Below, piece after piece: positions 1 to 11,400 of a stretch of DNA of 64,000 nucleotides. Positions within the stretch are counted from its first letter, which is position 1. Every line of letters begins with the position of its first letter. Where the stretch lies: NCBI GenBank assembly GCA_029931535.1, contig JAQPZY010001500.1, forward strand, positions 2,715,501 through 2,779,500, read 5' to 3'. Under the pieces are notes generated by a model that saw only the letters and a list, made by a program, of their open reading frames with translations, ran no database searches and was not told where the DNA came from. A program made the translations under genes and the position numbers. The stretch comes from Margaritifera margaritifera (taxonomy: Eukaryota; Mollusca; Bivalvia; Unionida; Margaritiferidae).

Positions 1-470
1 ACATACAGGTATAAAATTGGTATCCTATAAATGTCACTGTCTAATGTCCTCTGGTTCAAAGCCCAATAATTCATCCTCATCATCAGAGTTACCAAATAAA
101 GTTCTAAATTCCTCCAATGTCATCCCGCCATCGTAAATATCGTCCGACTCCGAATTTATTTATATGATAAATCCACGAATTCAATTATAGGTCACATACG
201 GTATAAAAATAGAAGTTCAGAATGATCTGATTCACAATATCCTGTAATATATTAATTCCACACGTCATACAAATAAACAATGAAAGTTAAGTCCACTTTT
301 TTGCGATTCACGGTATCCTATAAATGTCACTATCCAATGTCATCTGGTACAACGTCCAAGAATTAATCCTCGTTGTCTGATAAAGTTCTGAAATCCTACA
401 TCGTCGTCTAGTCATTGTAAATCGTCGTCTAGTCATCGTAAATCTCGTCCGACTCCGATTTTCGACTTTA
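1..470 (-). pseudogene. Decayed transposase C-terminus, duplicated
   Basis: Read on the minus strand, positions about 33-160 encode an acidic tail with the string SDDIYDGGMTLEEFRTLFG and then NSDDEDELLGFEPED before a stop. This is the style of ending seen on pogo/Jerky/CENP-B-like DDE transposases. Positions about 305-465 are a second, more decayed copy of the same stretch, sharing 'ggtatcctataaatgtcact' and 'atcgtccgactccga'. No transposase core is readable beside either copy. The family assignment is an inference from the acidic, aspartate-rich ending only. Confidence 0.35.
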
Positions 471-479
471 CTGTCATAT

Positions 480-1010
480 GCGGGTGCTTATGCAAAGACT
501 GAGCTTGGGCTCTGTGAGTAACACTTTGATCATAAAGTCAGAAATCTATTAAAGGCTGCAACTGAACACATGTCAATTGTGCGGCAAGATCACAGGAAGT
601 TCAAATAGCCACCCTCTGTTACTTGGCACTGAACTTGCGGCTTGATCAAACGGTTGTCACGTGGGAAAACAAAGAGTGTGGTGCCTTTACAAGCAAAGGG
701 ATTAAGGTCAAAGTATATGCACAGGAAGTTGTAGAACTCTACTTGGCACTGAACAAGTATAGATTGGCGGCTCGATCAAAAGGATTGTCAACTTGAAAAC
801 AAAGTGAGTCCCTTTACAAGCCAAAGGCTTATCGGCCTACGTGCACTGGCAGATAACTTGAGAAATATCACTTGGGAATTAAATCTGACTTGTGGAAAAG
901 AAAAATACAAATTAAATAAAAACTTTTATTGCATCAAGCACAGTCTTTATACAGCAAAACACAAATATTAATACAAATACAGGTTGTTCGGACTTGCACG
1001 AAAATGGAGG
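480..1010. repeat. Dispersed repeat, inverted partner at 32560-32925
   Basis: This stretch shares long diverged similarity, in opposite orientation, with 32560-32925. Shared pieces include the GATCACAGGAAGTTCAAAT-like block, 'cggctcgatcaaaaggat' with 'gaaaacaaagtgag', and the 'ctgcactggcagataac' region. It also contains an internal duplication: the block around 640-700 recurs around 765-825. The partner copy lies inside a TA-flanked inverted-repeat element, so this is probably part of a related DNA transposon. No coding capacity is visible. Confidence 0.55.
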
Positions 1011-1299
1011 CAATACACTTACTAGTAAACACCCACGGTAAACATTGACGGACACTTCATTTTGCGGTAGGTAGTATTTAATTTACCGGTAATATTTTAA
1101 AATTAATAAAATCCAAATAACTGTAGATACATGTATTGTGTAATGAATACCGTCATGAAACGGATAAACACAGTGCATACCATATATGCATTACTGCATA
1201 GGAATACTGGCATGAAAACGTAAAAATATATGAATTGACAGTATTTTTAAGTACTGCAAACATCTAGAGTTTCCAACATTACCCGAAATTTTTTTTATT

Positions 1300-1395
1300 T
1301 TTTTAATGTCGCGCTTATAAGATGACCCCTAATCTGTATGAGTCAAATTCTAAGTAAAAAAACGTCGACTTATAAGCGAGTATGTACGATATGTG
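1300..1395. repeat. Possible transposon end (TIR-like)
   Basis: The sequence reading inward from about 1393 on the minus strand is 'tacatactcgcttataagtcg'-like. This resembles the terminal repeat of the double-hairpin MITE family found at five other places in the window (for example 43883 and 52389). A second 'gcttataagatgac' block sits at 1313. No matching opposite end was found in the window, so this is a partial or solo end. Confidence 0.3.
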
Positions 1396-1397
1396 TA

Positions 1398-1535
1398 ACA
1401 TTTCATGACAATCCTCCAAGTTTGTTTATGAGGAGTAGTGATAACGAACTTGTGCTAACGGACAGACAGATGATGGTCAACAGGTCATCCTATAAGCTCT
1501 TCTGGTCTCTGACCAGTAGAGCTGACAACTAAGCA
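1398..1535 (+). repeat. Dispersed short repeat, copy 1 of 3
   Basis: This is a diverged copy of a repeat also seen at 11405-11560 and 63481-63640. Common landmarks are 'tttcatgacaatcctcc', a 'gaggagtagtgataacgaac' block, a purine-rich 'acggacagacagatga' block and the ending 'ctcttctggtctctgaccag' followed by 'tagagct'. The same motif set is widespread in molluscan genomes, which is recollection rather than a search result. It has no coding capacity. Confidence 0.5.
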
Positions 1536-1539
1536 GAGC

Positions 1540-2304
1540 ACGGTCTAACACGTGACATGTATATATGGGCTAAAAATACCAAGTCTACAGGCTGCACCTG
1601 CTGTGGACAAATTGACTAGGAAACGTGTCTTTCACTTGTTTTAAAATTGCTTTGGTGAGCAAAAGGTTGATTGACAGGATGTGCCAATAAGAAGCTTGAA
1701 TAGTCATGGGAAATTTAAGTATGATGCAACAGCCTACATTGTTAATTATATCAATACAATGTCCTAGCCTTTATTTTCATTTACTTGTGAAAGAACAACT
1801 AGCCATGGTTGAACTTTTAAAGAGTAATCTCCTTTAGTTCCTCTTGAAACTCAATATCTAAAACAAAGGTACCATTGCAGTGCCAAAAATATTACCCACA
1901 AAAGCATGAATACACCAAAGTACTCTAACTGTAAAACACAACTTATTATACTTTTTTCTACAAGGTTTATGGTATGATCTTGAACTTTCCCTATCCCAAG
2001 CCACAATTTAACTGTTTTAACTTCATATAAAAGCATCTCTGCTTGGGAATACAGTGTCAAAGTTATTGGTAACATCACTTCCAGGTTAAGGATTTGAGTG
2101 AAAATTTAAACCCAACACTGATAATTATCAGAGACTGCATCTTTTGTTTTTTGTTTGTCTTCAAACGTAGCTAAATAAAACAAGTTTATGTGGATTCTAG
2201 GAACAATATGGAGTACTGGAATATTTGTTAAAATGTTGAAAATCTCCAATTTATAAAAAAAAATGCAGTGTGTCACTTAAGAGACTATTCCTCATGGAAC
2301 TGTA
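1540..2304. other. KIF3A intron, nothing recognised
   Basis: This lies downstream of the last visible KIF3A exon. The next expected exon, which would carry the switch I region, is not here, so the intron extends beyond the left edge of the window. I see no other genes or repeats. Confidence 0.5.
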
Positions 2305-2310
2305 GCTTAC

Positions 2311-2416
2311 TGTTCTTGTTCCCTAATGTCATGATCCTGTCCATGTCATCAGCATTGTTGACCACAAAAGCAGACAGATCTTTGACATATACTCCAATGT
2401 CTGGCCTCTCTTTTAC
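2311..2416 (-). CDS. KIF3A: KIF3A exon ([20 protein letters not shown]...)
   Basis: This 106-bp exon encodes [19 protein letters not shown] and then [16 protein letters not shown]. It starts after the acceptor 'aatcttttacag' (2417-2428 on the minus strand) and ends AACA|gtaagc. The split codon predicts that the next exon begins with two bases completing an arginine or similar residue before the conserved SVGATNMN region, which lies outside the window. Its first 33-36 bases, together with the preceding acceptor, are the template of the 59-bp array immediately upstream. Confidence 0.93.
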
Positions 2417-5400
2417 CTGTAAAAGATTGCACACATTAAATAGACATACACTCCAATGTCTGGCCTCTCTTTTACCTGTAAAAGACTGCAATGTCTGGCC
2501 TCTCTTTTACCTGTAAAAGATTCCACACATTAAAAAGATATACACTCCAATGTCTGGCCTCTCTTTTACCTGTAAAAGATTCCATGCATTAAAAAGACAT
2601 ACACTCCAATGTCTGGCCTATCTTTTACCTGCAAAAGATTGCACACATCAAAAAGACATACACTCCAATGTCTGGCCTATCTTGAACCTGTAAAAGATTC
2701 CACACATCAAAAAGACATACACTCCAATGTCTGGCCTCTCTTTTATCTGTAAAAGATTCCACACATTAAAAAAACATACACTCCAATGTCTGGCCTCTCT
2801 TTTACCTGTTAAAGATTCCACATATCAAAAAGACATACACTCCAATGTCTGGCCTCTCTTTTAATTGTAAAAGATTCTACACATTAAAAAGACATACACT
2901 CCAATGTCTGGCCTCTCTTTTAACAACAAAAGATTCCACACATCAAAAAGATATACACTCCAATGTCTGGCCTCTCTTTTACCTGCAAAAGATTGAACAC
3001 ATCAAAAAGACATACACTCCAATGTCTGGCCTCTCTTTTACCTGCAAAAGACTGCACACATAAAAAAAAACATACACTCCAATGTCTGGCCTCTCTTTTA
3101 CCTGTAAATGATTGCACACATTAAAAAGACATTTTAGAAATAACTTCCAGGCTTGGAATTCATACCATTTTACCCACAAAAACCTCTGTCTCAGACCCAG
3201 AGCTAATCTTCTAAGATATCATACTTTCTTCCAGTTAGCTTAAGCCTTAAGATTTTGCACGATTACTGCAAAATAACAATGGAAGTTGTACTGAAAATTT
3301 CATCAATCACCTCCATATAATTTTTTGAGAAGTCAAGAACTGAAAGTCTATTCTCAGTCCCAACTTTTTAAGAATTAAGGTCAACTGACATGCTGGAGCG
3401 ACCAATTGTCTTCTGCAAGCCAGGCAATTACTAATGATCATCCTGCACTGGGCAGAACTTATGACACAGCAAAGATGATAAATGTTATGCAAATAAAGAC
3501 ACATTTTCTCCTTCCCTTTGGCAACAATCATTAAAATAAAAGAGTGCAGACAGAATTGACAGAGTCATCCTTTCATGCTAATATAAAGTTTGAAAAGTAA
3601 GTTGCAATCACCTTTTGAAATTCTACAGTATATTGTCAATTCAAGATACATCTGTAGTAGCAGGGAAGAAGAATACATACTCAGAAATTTTTTTTTATCA
3701 ATCAACACTGGAAGTATATTAGGTACAGACACTCATTTCTTTTTGAAGTAACAATATTAATTTGTTGCTGAAGATTTTTCTCAACACATGATAAAAGTCA
3801 CTGCAAAAGCTAGATTGTCTGTTTTAAACTGACAACTTGCCTCTAACTGATGAGTCTGATCTTTTCCTAGCAAATCTCTGACTTCTTCATTATAGATCTC
3901 AAGATAGGATACCCGTACAAGAAATCTGAAAAAAAAAGATAAAAAGATTAATGCATTTAGATAGTATAAGTCTTAAGGTAATAGCTAATATATGACTAGT
4001 GTCCTTACTCTGTCTCCCTAGATCTTTAAGGTAAAAGCTTATATATGACTAGTGTCCTTACTATGTCTCCCTAGATCTTTAAGGTAAAAGCTAATATATG
4101 ACTAGTGTCCTTACTATGTCTCCCTAGATCTTTAAGGTAAAAGCTAATGCAAGACTAGTGTCCTTACTCTGTCTCCCTAGATCTTTAAAGTAATAGCTAA
4201 TATATGACTAGTGTCCTTACTATGTATCCCTAGATCTTTAAGGTAATAGCTACTATATGATTAGTGTCCTTATTCTGTCTCCCTAGATCTTTAAAGTAAT
4301 AGCTAATATATGACCAGTGTCCTTACTATGTCTCCCTAGATCTTTAAAGTAATATCTAATATATGTCTAGTGTCCTTATTCTGTATCCCTAGATCTTTAA
4401 GATAAAAGCTAATGTAAGACTAGTGCCCTTACTCTATCTCCCTAGATCTTTAAGGTAAAAGCTAATGTAAGGCTAGTGTCCTTACCCTGTATCCCTGGAT
4501 CTTTAAGGTAATAGATAATGTATGACTAGTGTCCTTACTCTGTCTCCCTAGATATTTAAGGTAATAACTAATATATGACTAGTGTCCTTACTCTGTCTCC
4601 TTAGATCTTTAAGGTAAAAGCTAATGTAAGACTAGTGTCCTTACTCTTTCTCCTTAGATCTTTAAGGTAAAAACTAATGTAAGACTAGTGTCCTTACTCT
4701 GTCTCCTAGATCCTTAAGGTAATAGCTAATGTAAGACTAGTGTCCTTACTATGTCTCCCTAGATATTTAAGGTAATAGTTAATGTACGACTAGTGTCTTC
4801 ATTCTGTCTCCCTAGATCTTTAAGGTAAAGCTAATGCAATACTAGTGTCCTTACTCCATCTCCCTAGATATTTAAGGTAATAGTTAATGTACGACTAGCG
4901 TCTTCATTCTGTCTCCCTAGATCTATAAGGTAAAAGCTAATGCAAGACTAGTTTTTTTACTCGGTCTCCCTAGATCTTTAAGGCAAAAGCTAATGTAAAA
5001 CTAGTTTCCTTACTCTGTCTCCCTAAATTTTTAAGGTAGAAGCTAATGTATGACTAGTGTCCTTACTCTGTCTCCCTAGATCATTAAGGCAATAGCCAAT
5101 ATATGACTAATGTCCTTACTCTGTCTCCCAAGATCTTTAAGGCAAAAGCTAATGAAAGACTAGTGCCCTTACTCTGTCTCCCGAGATCTTTAAGGTAATA
5201 GCTAATGTATGACTAGTGTCCTTACTGTCTCCCGAGATCTTTAAGTCAAAAGCTAATGCAAGACTAGTGTCCTTACTCTATCTCGCTAGATCTTAAGGGT
5301 AAAAGTTAATGTAAGACTGGTGTGACAATCATTTCTCTGTCTCCCTAGATCTTTAAGGTAAAGCTAATGTATGACTAGTGTCTTTACTCTGCTTCCCTAG

Positions 5401-8400
5401 ATCTTTAAGGTAAAGCTAATGTATGACTAGTGTCTTTACTCTGTCTCCCTAGATCTTTACGGTAAAAGCTAATGTAAGAATAGTGTCTTTACTATATCTT
5501 CCTAGATCTTTAAGGTAAAAGTTAATGTAAGACTGGTGTGACAGTCATTACTCTGTCTCCCAAGATCTTTAAGGCAAAAGCTAATGTAAGATTTGTGTCA
5601 TTACTCTGTCTCCCTAGATCTTTAAGCTAAAAGCTAATGTAAGACTAGTGTGACAGTCCTTACTCTGTCTCCCTAGACCTTTAAGCTAAAAGAAAAGATG
5701 TTGGAGAAATGTTTATTTAAAGACAATATGGTTGCCATTGGTGTTTTTCAAACAATCAATTAGGCTCCTGCTAATTTTGGAATAATTGTCTGAAATAACA
5801 TTTTAATGACACAAACAACAAAGCAAAGCATATATACTTCCTGCTCAGTGCCAAATGACAGACATTCAATGACTGTCACTTGACACATTACCTGGTTCCT
5901 GGCAACCTGATACCCTGTACCTGGTGTCAGGCCTTCAGTTACTGTCATTTGATACACTACATGATGACCAGACAGTGACCAGTCAGATGATGTAGACCTT
6001 ACTGGGGAGTCTCTATTCAGGTAAATCAACTCCATAAAACAAGATCTCCTGGATTTAAGCAAAGGTCTACTCGAACAAGATGAAGACCGTGCTTCCTTTG
6101 TGTCAAGAAGGCAGGACTCACTACTGGGTTCTGATGGCAACTTCCCTCCAGTGGGAAGTGCCAAGGATCCCTCCCTCATGGGAGCTGACAACTTCCTTCC
6201 ATGTGTCAGTGATCCCACCCTTGAGGTGACTTCTCTGCCCAGGAAAGGGACAATGACCCATTCCTTGCGAGAGAGGGTGATTTCCTTGAATTAGGAAGTG
6301 CCATAGACCCCTACTGGGAATGAAGGGAGTCTTCCAGTGACTAAAAGGAAGAAGGAGGTCCCATCTTTCTTGCCCTATAGGCCCAGCAACTTTCTGCTAA
6401 GTCCCATACCTCACCATGCAACTGTCCGAGCATAAATACGCAGTACATGCTAAGCAGGTGAGGTATGTGTCCATGGCAGAAATTTTATTATCACATTTTT
6501 ACCCACACCTTAAGGCATATTAAATGCTGAAAGGAAATACAAGAAATAAACAATGAACTGGAACAAGAAATGGCTAGGTAATACTTACCCTAGCACCAGT
6601 TACTAATAGAAGGATGAAAATCAATAAAGTACTGCTCTGCTAGTGGGGTACTCAAAAACCTCAAACTGAACAAAAAAGGATACAAATACATGACAATTAT
6701 GCAAGGATTGGGGAGAAAATAACAAATAAAAATACAAAAAAAGGATACAACTGACAGTAAAAATTACAAAAGATGACTCATGTGATGAAAACATTCATCA
6801 CTCACGATACAAGTGAGAACTGCATTAAGTCCAAAGAATGATATACTGATTGTCAGAAGTTAACTAAGGTAACAGACTGGAATAACGCTATATTTTTATT
6901 CTAGTTCTCCAATTACTCACTGGACTTATAACTAATGCCAGGAAAAGATATAGCAACACAACAGTAGCAGGTATTGCATTATTGCTATTAAAATACATTT
7001 TAATGATGTTCAACATGTGATCTCACTTCTGCGGTCATTACAGGCTTGGTGACATTGGCTTTCGCCCCCAAGACATTACTTTGTGATATTCTTTCTTTTC
7101 ATCCCTGAGATGTCAGCTTCAAATTTATGAAATCAAGGTACATAAACTTCATTAGTATGCTTATTTCATCGTAGTCATAGTCATGGCTTACAAAAACAAA
7201 GGCCAAATGGTATAATTTATGGTACTAGGAGTAGCGGGAGAGGACAGGTAACAAGGAATTTAAAAATTACTGCAGAGAGAAATGATTATCTGAATAAAAT
7301 CAATCATAAGATTTTGATAATTAATTCCTTGGCTTCAATTCCAATCCCATCCCTATACAATTCCTATTATTTATAGTCATTATGAAAAAGGTCCATTGGT
7401 TAAGAACTTGAACCATTATGCGGCAACAACCACAAGTAAACAGCATTTCACCAATTTACCTCTCTGTGAACTTTGATTGACAGCTTCTACCAGCAAATCA
7501 AATTGGGAATTTCCAATCAGTGCACACATGCTTACACCATCTGCCATTACCTTAGACAAGCTATGCTCCATTGGTTGACTAAGTAAAGAAACTTATTGAT
7601 CGTTTTTTTTTTGTATTGTGTGTTTCTCAGCCATGTAAACTTTTGTATGTGACATGTGGGACTAAAAAATGGTAAAGAGGTTTATGTAACAGCGATGACT
7701 AATATCCTGAATGATTAGAAAATGGTGTTAAGTTCGTGCCTTTTCTGAAGCTGAATACAAACTTACAGAAATGTCTGAGATGGATTAAACTATGTCGAAG
7801 GCCTCACAAGCATTTAAACCCATTGAAAATCAGCTCAAAAAAATACATTTGTACAAAGGTAAGATCTGATGATATTTGCATGGAGTTTAAAATATCCTTA
7901 CTGTTAATTTATACCCTTGTCTGATGCCCCTAGAAATCTTCACACGATCCCCATAAATCACTGATATCTAAGTGTCCAGCTATAGCTAATCTTGTCATTA
8001 CCCTTACACAGGATATGACACCAACATGCAATTCCAAGTACCCAGCAATGTTTTTATTTATTTGACATAATGTTACATAATCTTGTGTAGTCTCTATGGT
8101 ATTAAAAGAGCATCTGTCAAAGCATGGCATACTTATGAGATTAAAGATATGTGACTGATTGTAGGTGCTCTAAATAGTAAATAAGAGAGAGACAAAAAGA
8201 GAAAATAAAAAGAGATAAATTTAATCAAAACATTTTTATGATAAAATTTGTGGCATTTCAGCAAACATTCTATTCTAACAGGCAAATTCAGTCTACAATT
8301 AGAAGGCAACAATTGAATTTACTGCGGTTGACAGTTCATAAAATTCAACAATTTGTATCACAGTTTCATAACTACATAAACACTTAAATTTTCTAATGTT

Positions 8401-11400
8401 TCATCCATTGACAAAACATCATATAACTTACCCTGCCAGACAAGTACAGTGTGCATGAGATATCTCGGTTGGCTTTCTGTCAATGTGAATGATATGATAC
8501 ATTTCATTCTTTTTCATACTTCTGTCTCATTTTGCAGACATTATTATGATGTTGTCATCGCTCCAAAACAAGATTACATTGTGAATATACCCATCACTGA
8601 AATACTTGAACTCCTGTATGCTTTTCAATGATAAATCTATATCTCTCAAAAACTTATGAGAAAAATCAGAGGAAGATCAGCCAATTTTGCTCTGCGTTCT
8701 AGCAATGAACATGCCATGCTTTAACATGTTTGTCTAAGGTAGCAACAAAAGAGTTATCTCCCATATGGGGGCAGAGCTACATACGCTGTACAGAGAGGTC
8801 AATTGTGACTGAGAGGAAATCTAGTCGATTGTTATGACAAAGTTCAACAGATATAATATAAGTGACATTGCTGACATTATTCCTACTACTAATAACAAAA
8901 TATTTCTTGACAAGCCATACCTAGTATCTCCTTCAGCTTTTGCTATATGACCAAATATATGGGCAAATGAATTAGGAATGATACCCCTGAGCTCTGGTAC
9001 AGATCTGACCCCTTCCATTGTAAAGGTCTTCCCAGTCCCAGTCTGTCCATAGGCAAATATTGTGCCTGGAATGAAGAAAATGTAACAAATAACAAATACA
9101 TAAATAAGACCACAGAGAAATTCTTATATTAATGATAAAATGAGTTCTGCAAAGCACTATGTCACTGCTTTGTTTGCAAATTAGTCTAGTTTAATTTATC
9201 TGACTGCTGTTTATGTGACAAACATGTTTTTACAACTCAACAAATGGGAACAATTATTAAATTTCATTCATAAATTGTATCCATTTTATTTTTTTTAAAT
9301 CACCATTATCTGACATTTTTATCAGCAATGACCTGTGACAAATGAGGTTAGACTATAGAGGGAAATGATCAAAATCAATGAAAAGGTTGACTCACATATT
9401 GTGCACAAGCCTTTATTTCTCATGGTTTTTCAACACTGTAGCATTTTGATAATAATGGGCACTATCAAAACATCATGTTTTATAATTATGTGCTTATTCT
9501 GCTTGTAAAATTGTTGCAATGCTTAAATATTGTTAAATATTGACACTGAAGGCAAAGTAACATGCCAACATGTTCTCTACAAATTAAAGAAGCTAGCAGA
9601 ATAGTGAGTCATCCACTCACATAAAAACACCCTCACTTCCCCCACATCATACCCCTACTTCCAGATGAGTCTATAGTAAAAATAAATGCATAACTCTTCT
9701 GAAAATAGTGCATGTAAAATGACTGGTCAACATTATTATCTATTTGATGATGAGCATAATATGTACTAAGTTGTCATAGCAATCCACTAAAAAGTACAAG
9801 AGTAACTGCATTCACAAAATTCTGCCATACACTGCATATAGCTGTAAGTAAAAAAGGATAATAATTCTTATAAAAATCATGGAAGCACAAACATTTGTCA
9901 ATATGTGCATCTTTGGATGATGACCATAATACATAGCAAGTTTCACAGTGATCGTGTGATCGATAAAACACTGTCATATACTACATCAGGCCCCAAATCA
10001 AAAAGAGCAATAACAAAAGTCATACGTGCACTGGGATCTGTTGATTTACACATCTTCAGATGATCATCATAACATTTCCTAAGTTTCATGGTGAATCAAT
10101 GAAATCTGTGAGACTAGTTGCAATTAGATTATGTCATACACTGCATTCAGTCGCAAGTCAAAAAAGGCAATAACATAAACATTGTGAGAGCAAAGTGATG
10201 ATATGCACATCTTCAGGTAATGTCTATCATATTTACCAAGCTTCATGGCAATCGATAAACAAGAGTTCCTCAAAAGAACTGATCGTCTATTGGCCAAAAA
10301 TAATTTACAGCAATTCAAGTTAAAACCATTTCTTCCTTTTACTTGCTCAGTGTTGAAACCATCTCTGATATTCTTCAGCGATAACAAGATTTTTTAATTA
10401 GCTGCTGTGGTGGATACACTGGATGTCAGATTGGCACCATTTTCATTTAGAAGCAAGCAGACATCATATAAAGTCTTTTAGTGAAAACCTCATGCTGATA
10501 TGCCCAGCCATTGAGGAGCTGCCATACCGAGATTTTTAAGATGGCCACTGTGGCAGCCATATTGGATGTCTGGGCAGAACCATTTTCATTTACAACAAAC
10601 TAGACATCATAATGAGTCTTTTACTGAAAATCCCATGTTGATATGACCATCCATTAAGAGTAGTGATAAGATTTTCCAGATGACCACTGTGACAGGCATA
10701 CTGAATGTATGAGCAACACCATTTTCATTCAGGACCAACTAGACATCACAAGAAGTCTTCTGGTGAAAACCTCATGTTAATACGATTTTCCATTCAGGAG
10801 TAGTGGCAACAAGATTTTCAACATGGCTGCTGTCGTGACCATATTGGACATCAGATTGGATAATAAATCTTTCGGTGAAAACCCCTTGTCAATATGACTT
10901 TCTGTTCAGAACAAGTAATGATTACAAGATTTTCAAGATGGCCACTGTGACAGTTATACTGGATAGGTGAGTGGCACCATTTTCATTTAGAACCAACCTG
11001 ACATCAGAAGAAGTCTTTGAGTGAAAACCCCATGTAGATATGACCATCCATTCAGGAAGAGTAGCAATAACAAGATTTTAAGATGGCTGCTGTGGCGAAT
11101 ATATTGGATATGCAAGCAGCATGATTTTCATTTAGGACCAACTAGACATCATAAGTCATCTGGTGTCAATAAGAGTTTCTGTTTAGGGATAACAAGATTT
11201 TCAAGATGGCTGCCATTGTGACCAATATGATATTGGCACCATTTTTATTTAAGACCAAGTAGACATCATAAGAAGTCTTTCACTGAAAACCCCATGTTGA
11301 TGTGACCATCCGTTCTGGAGAAGTAACAATAACAAGATTTTCAAGATGGCCACTGTGTCAGCCATATTTGGAAGTCCAAGCAACCACCATTTTCATTTAG

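Noticed and set aside
2417..5692. Regularly spaced repeats that could be mistaken for a CRISPR array
   Set aside because: The repeats are head-to-tail minisatellites (59 and 53 bp) with no unique spacers, in an intron of an animal gene.
5760..6294. Overlapping frames of 152 and 64 codons in the KIF3A intron
   Set aside because: No recognisable homology, no plausible splice sites in phase with KIF3A, and the translations look random.
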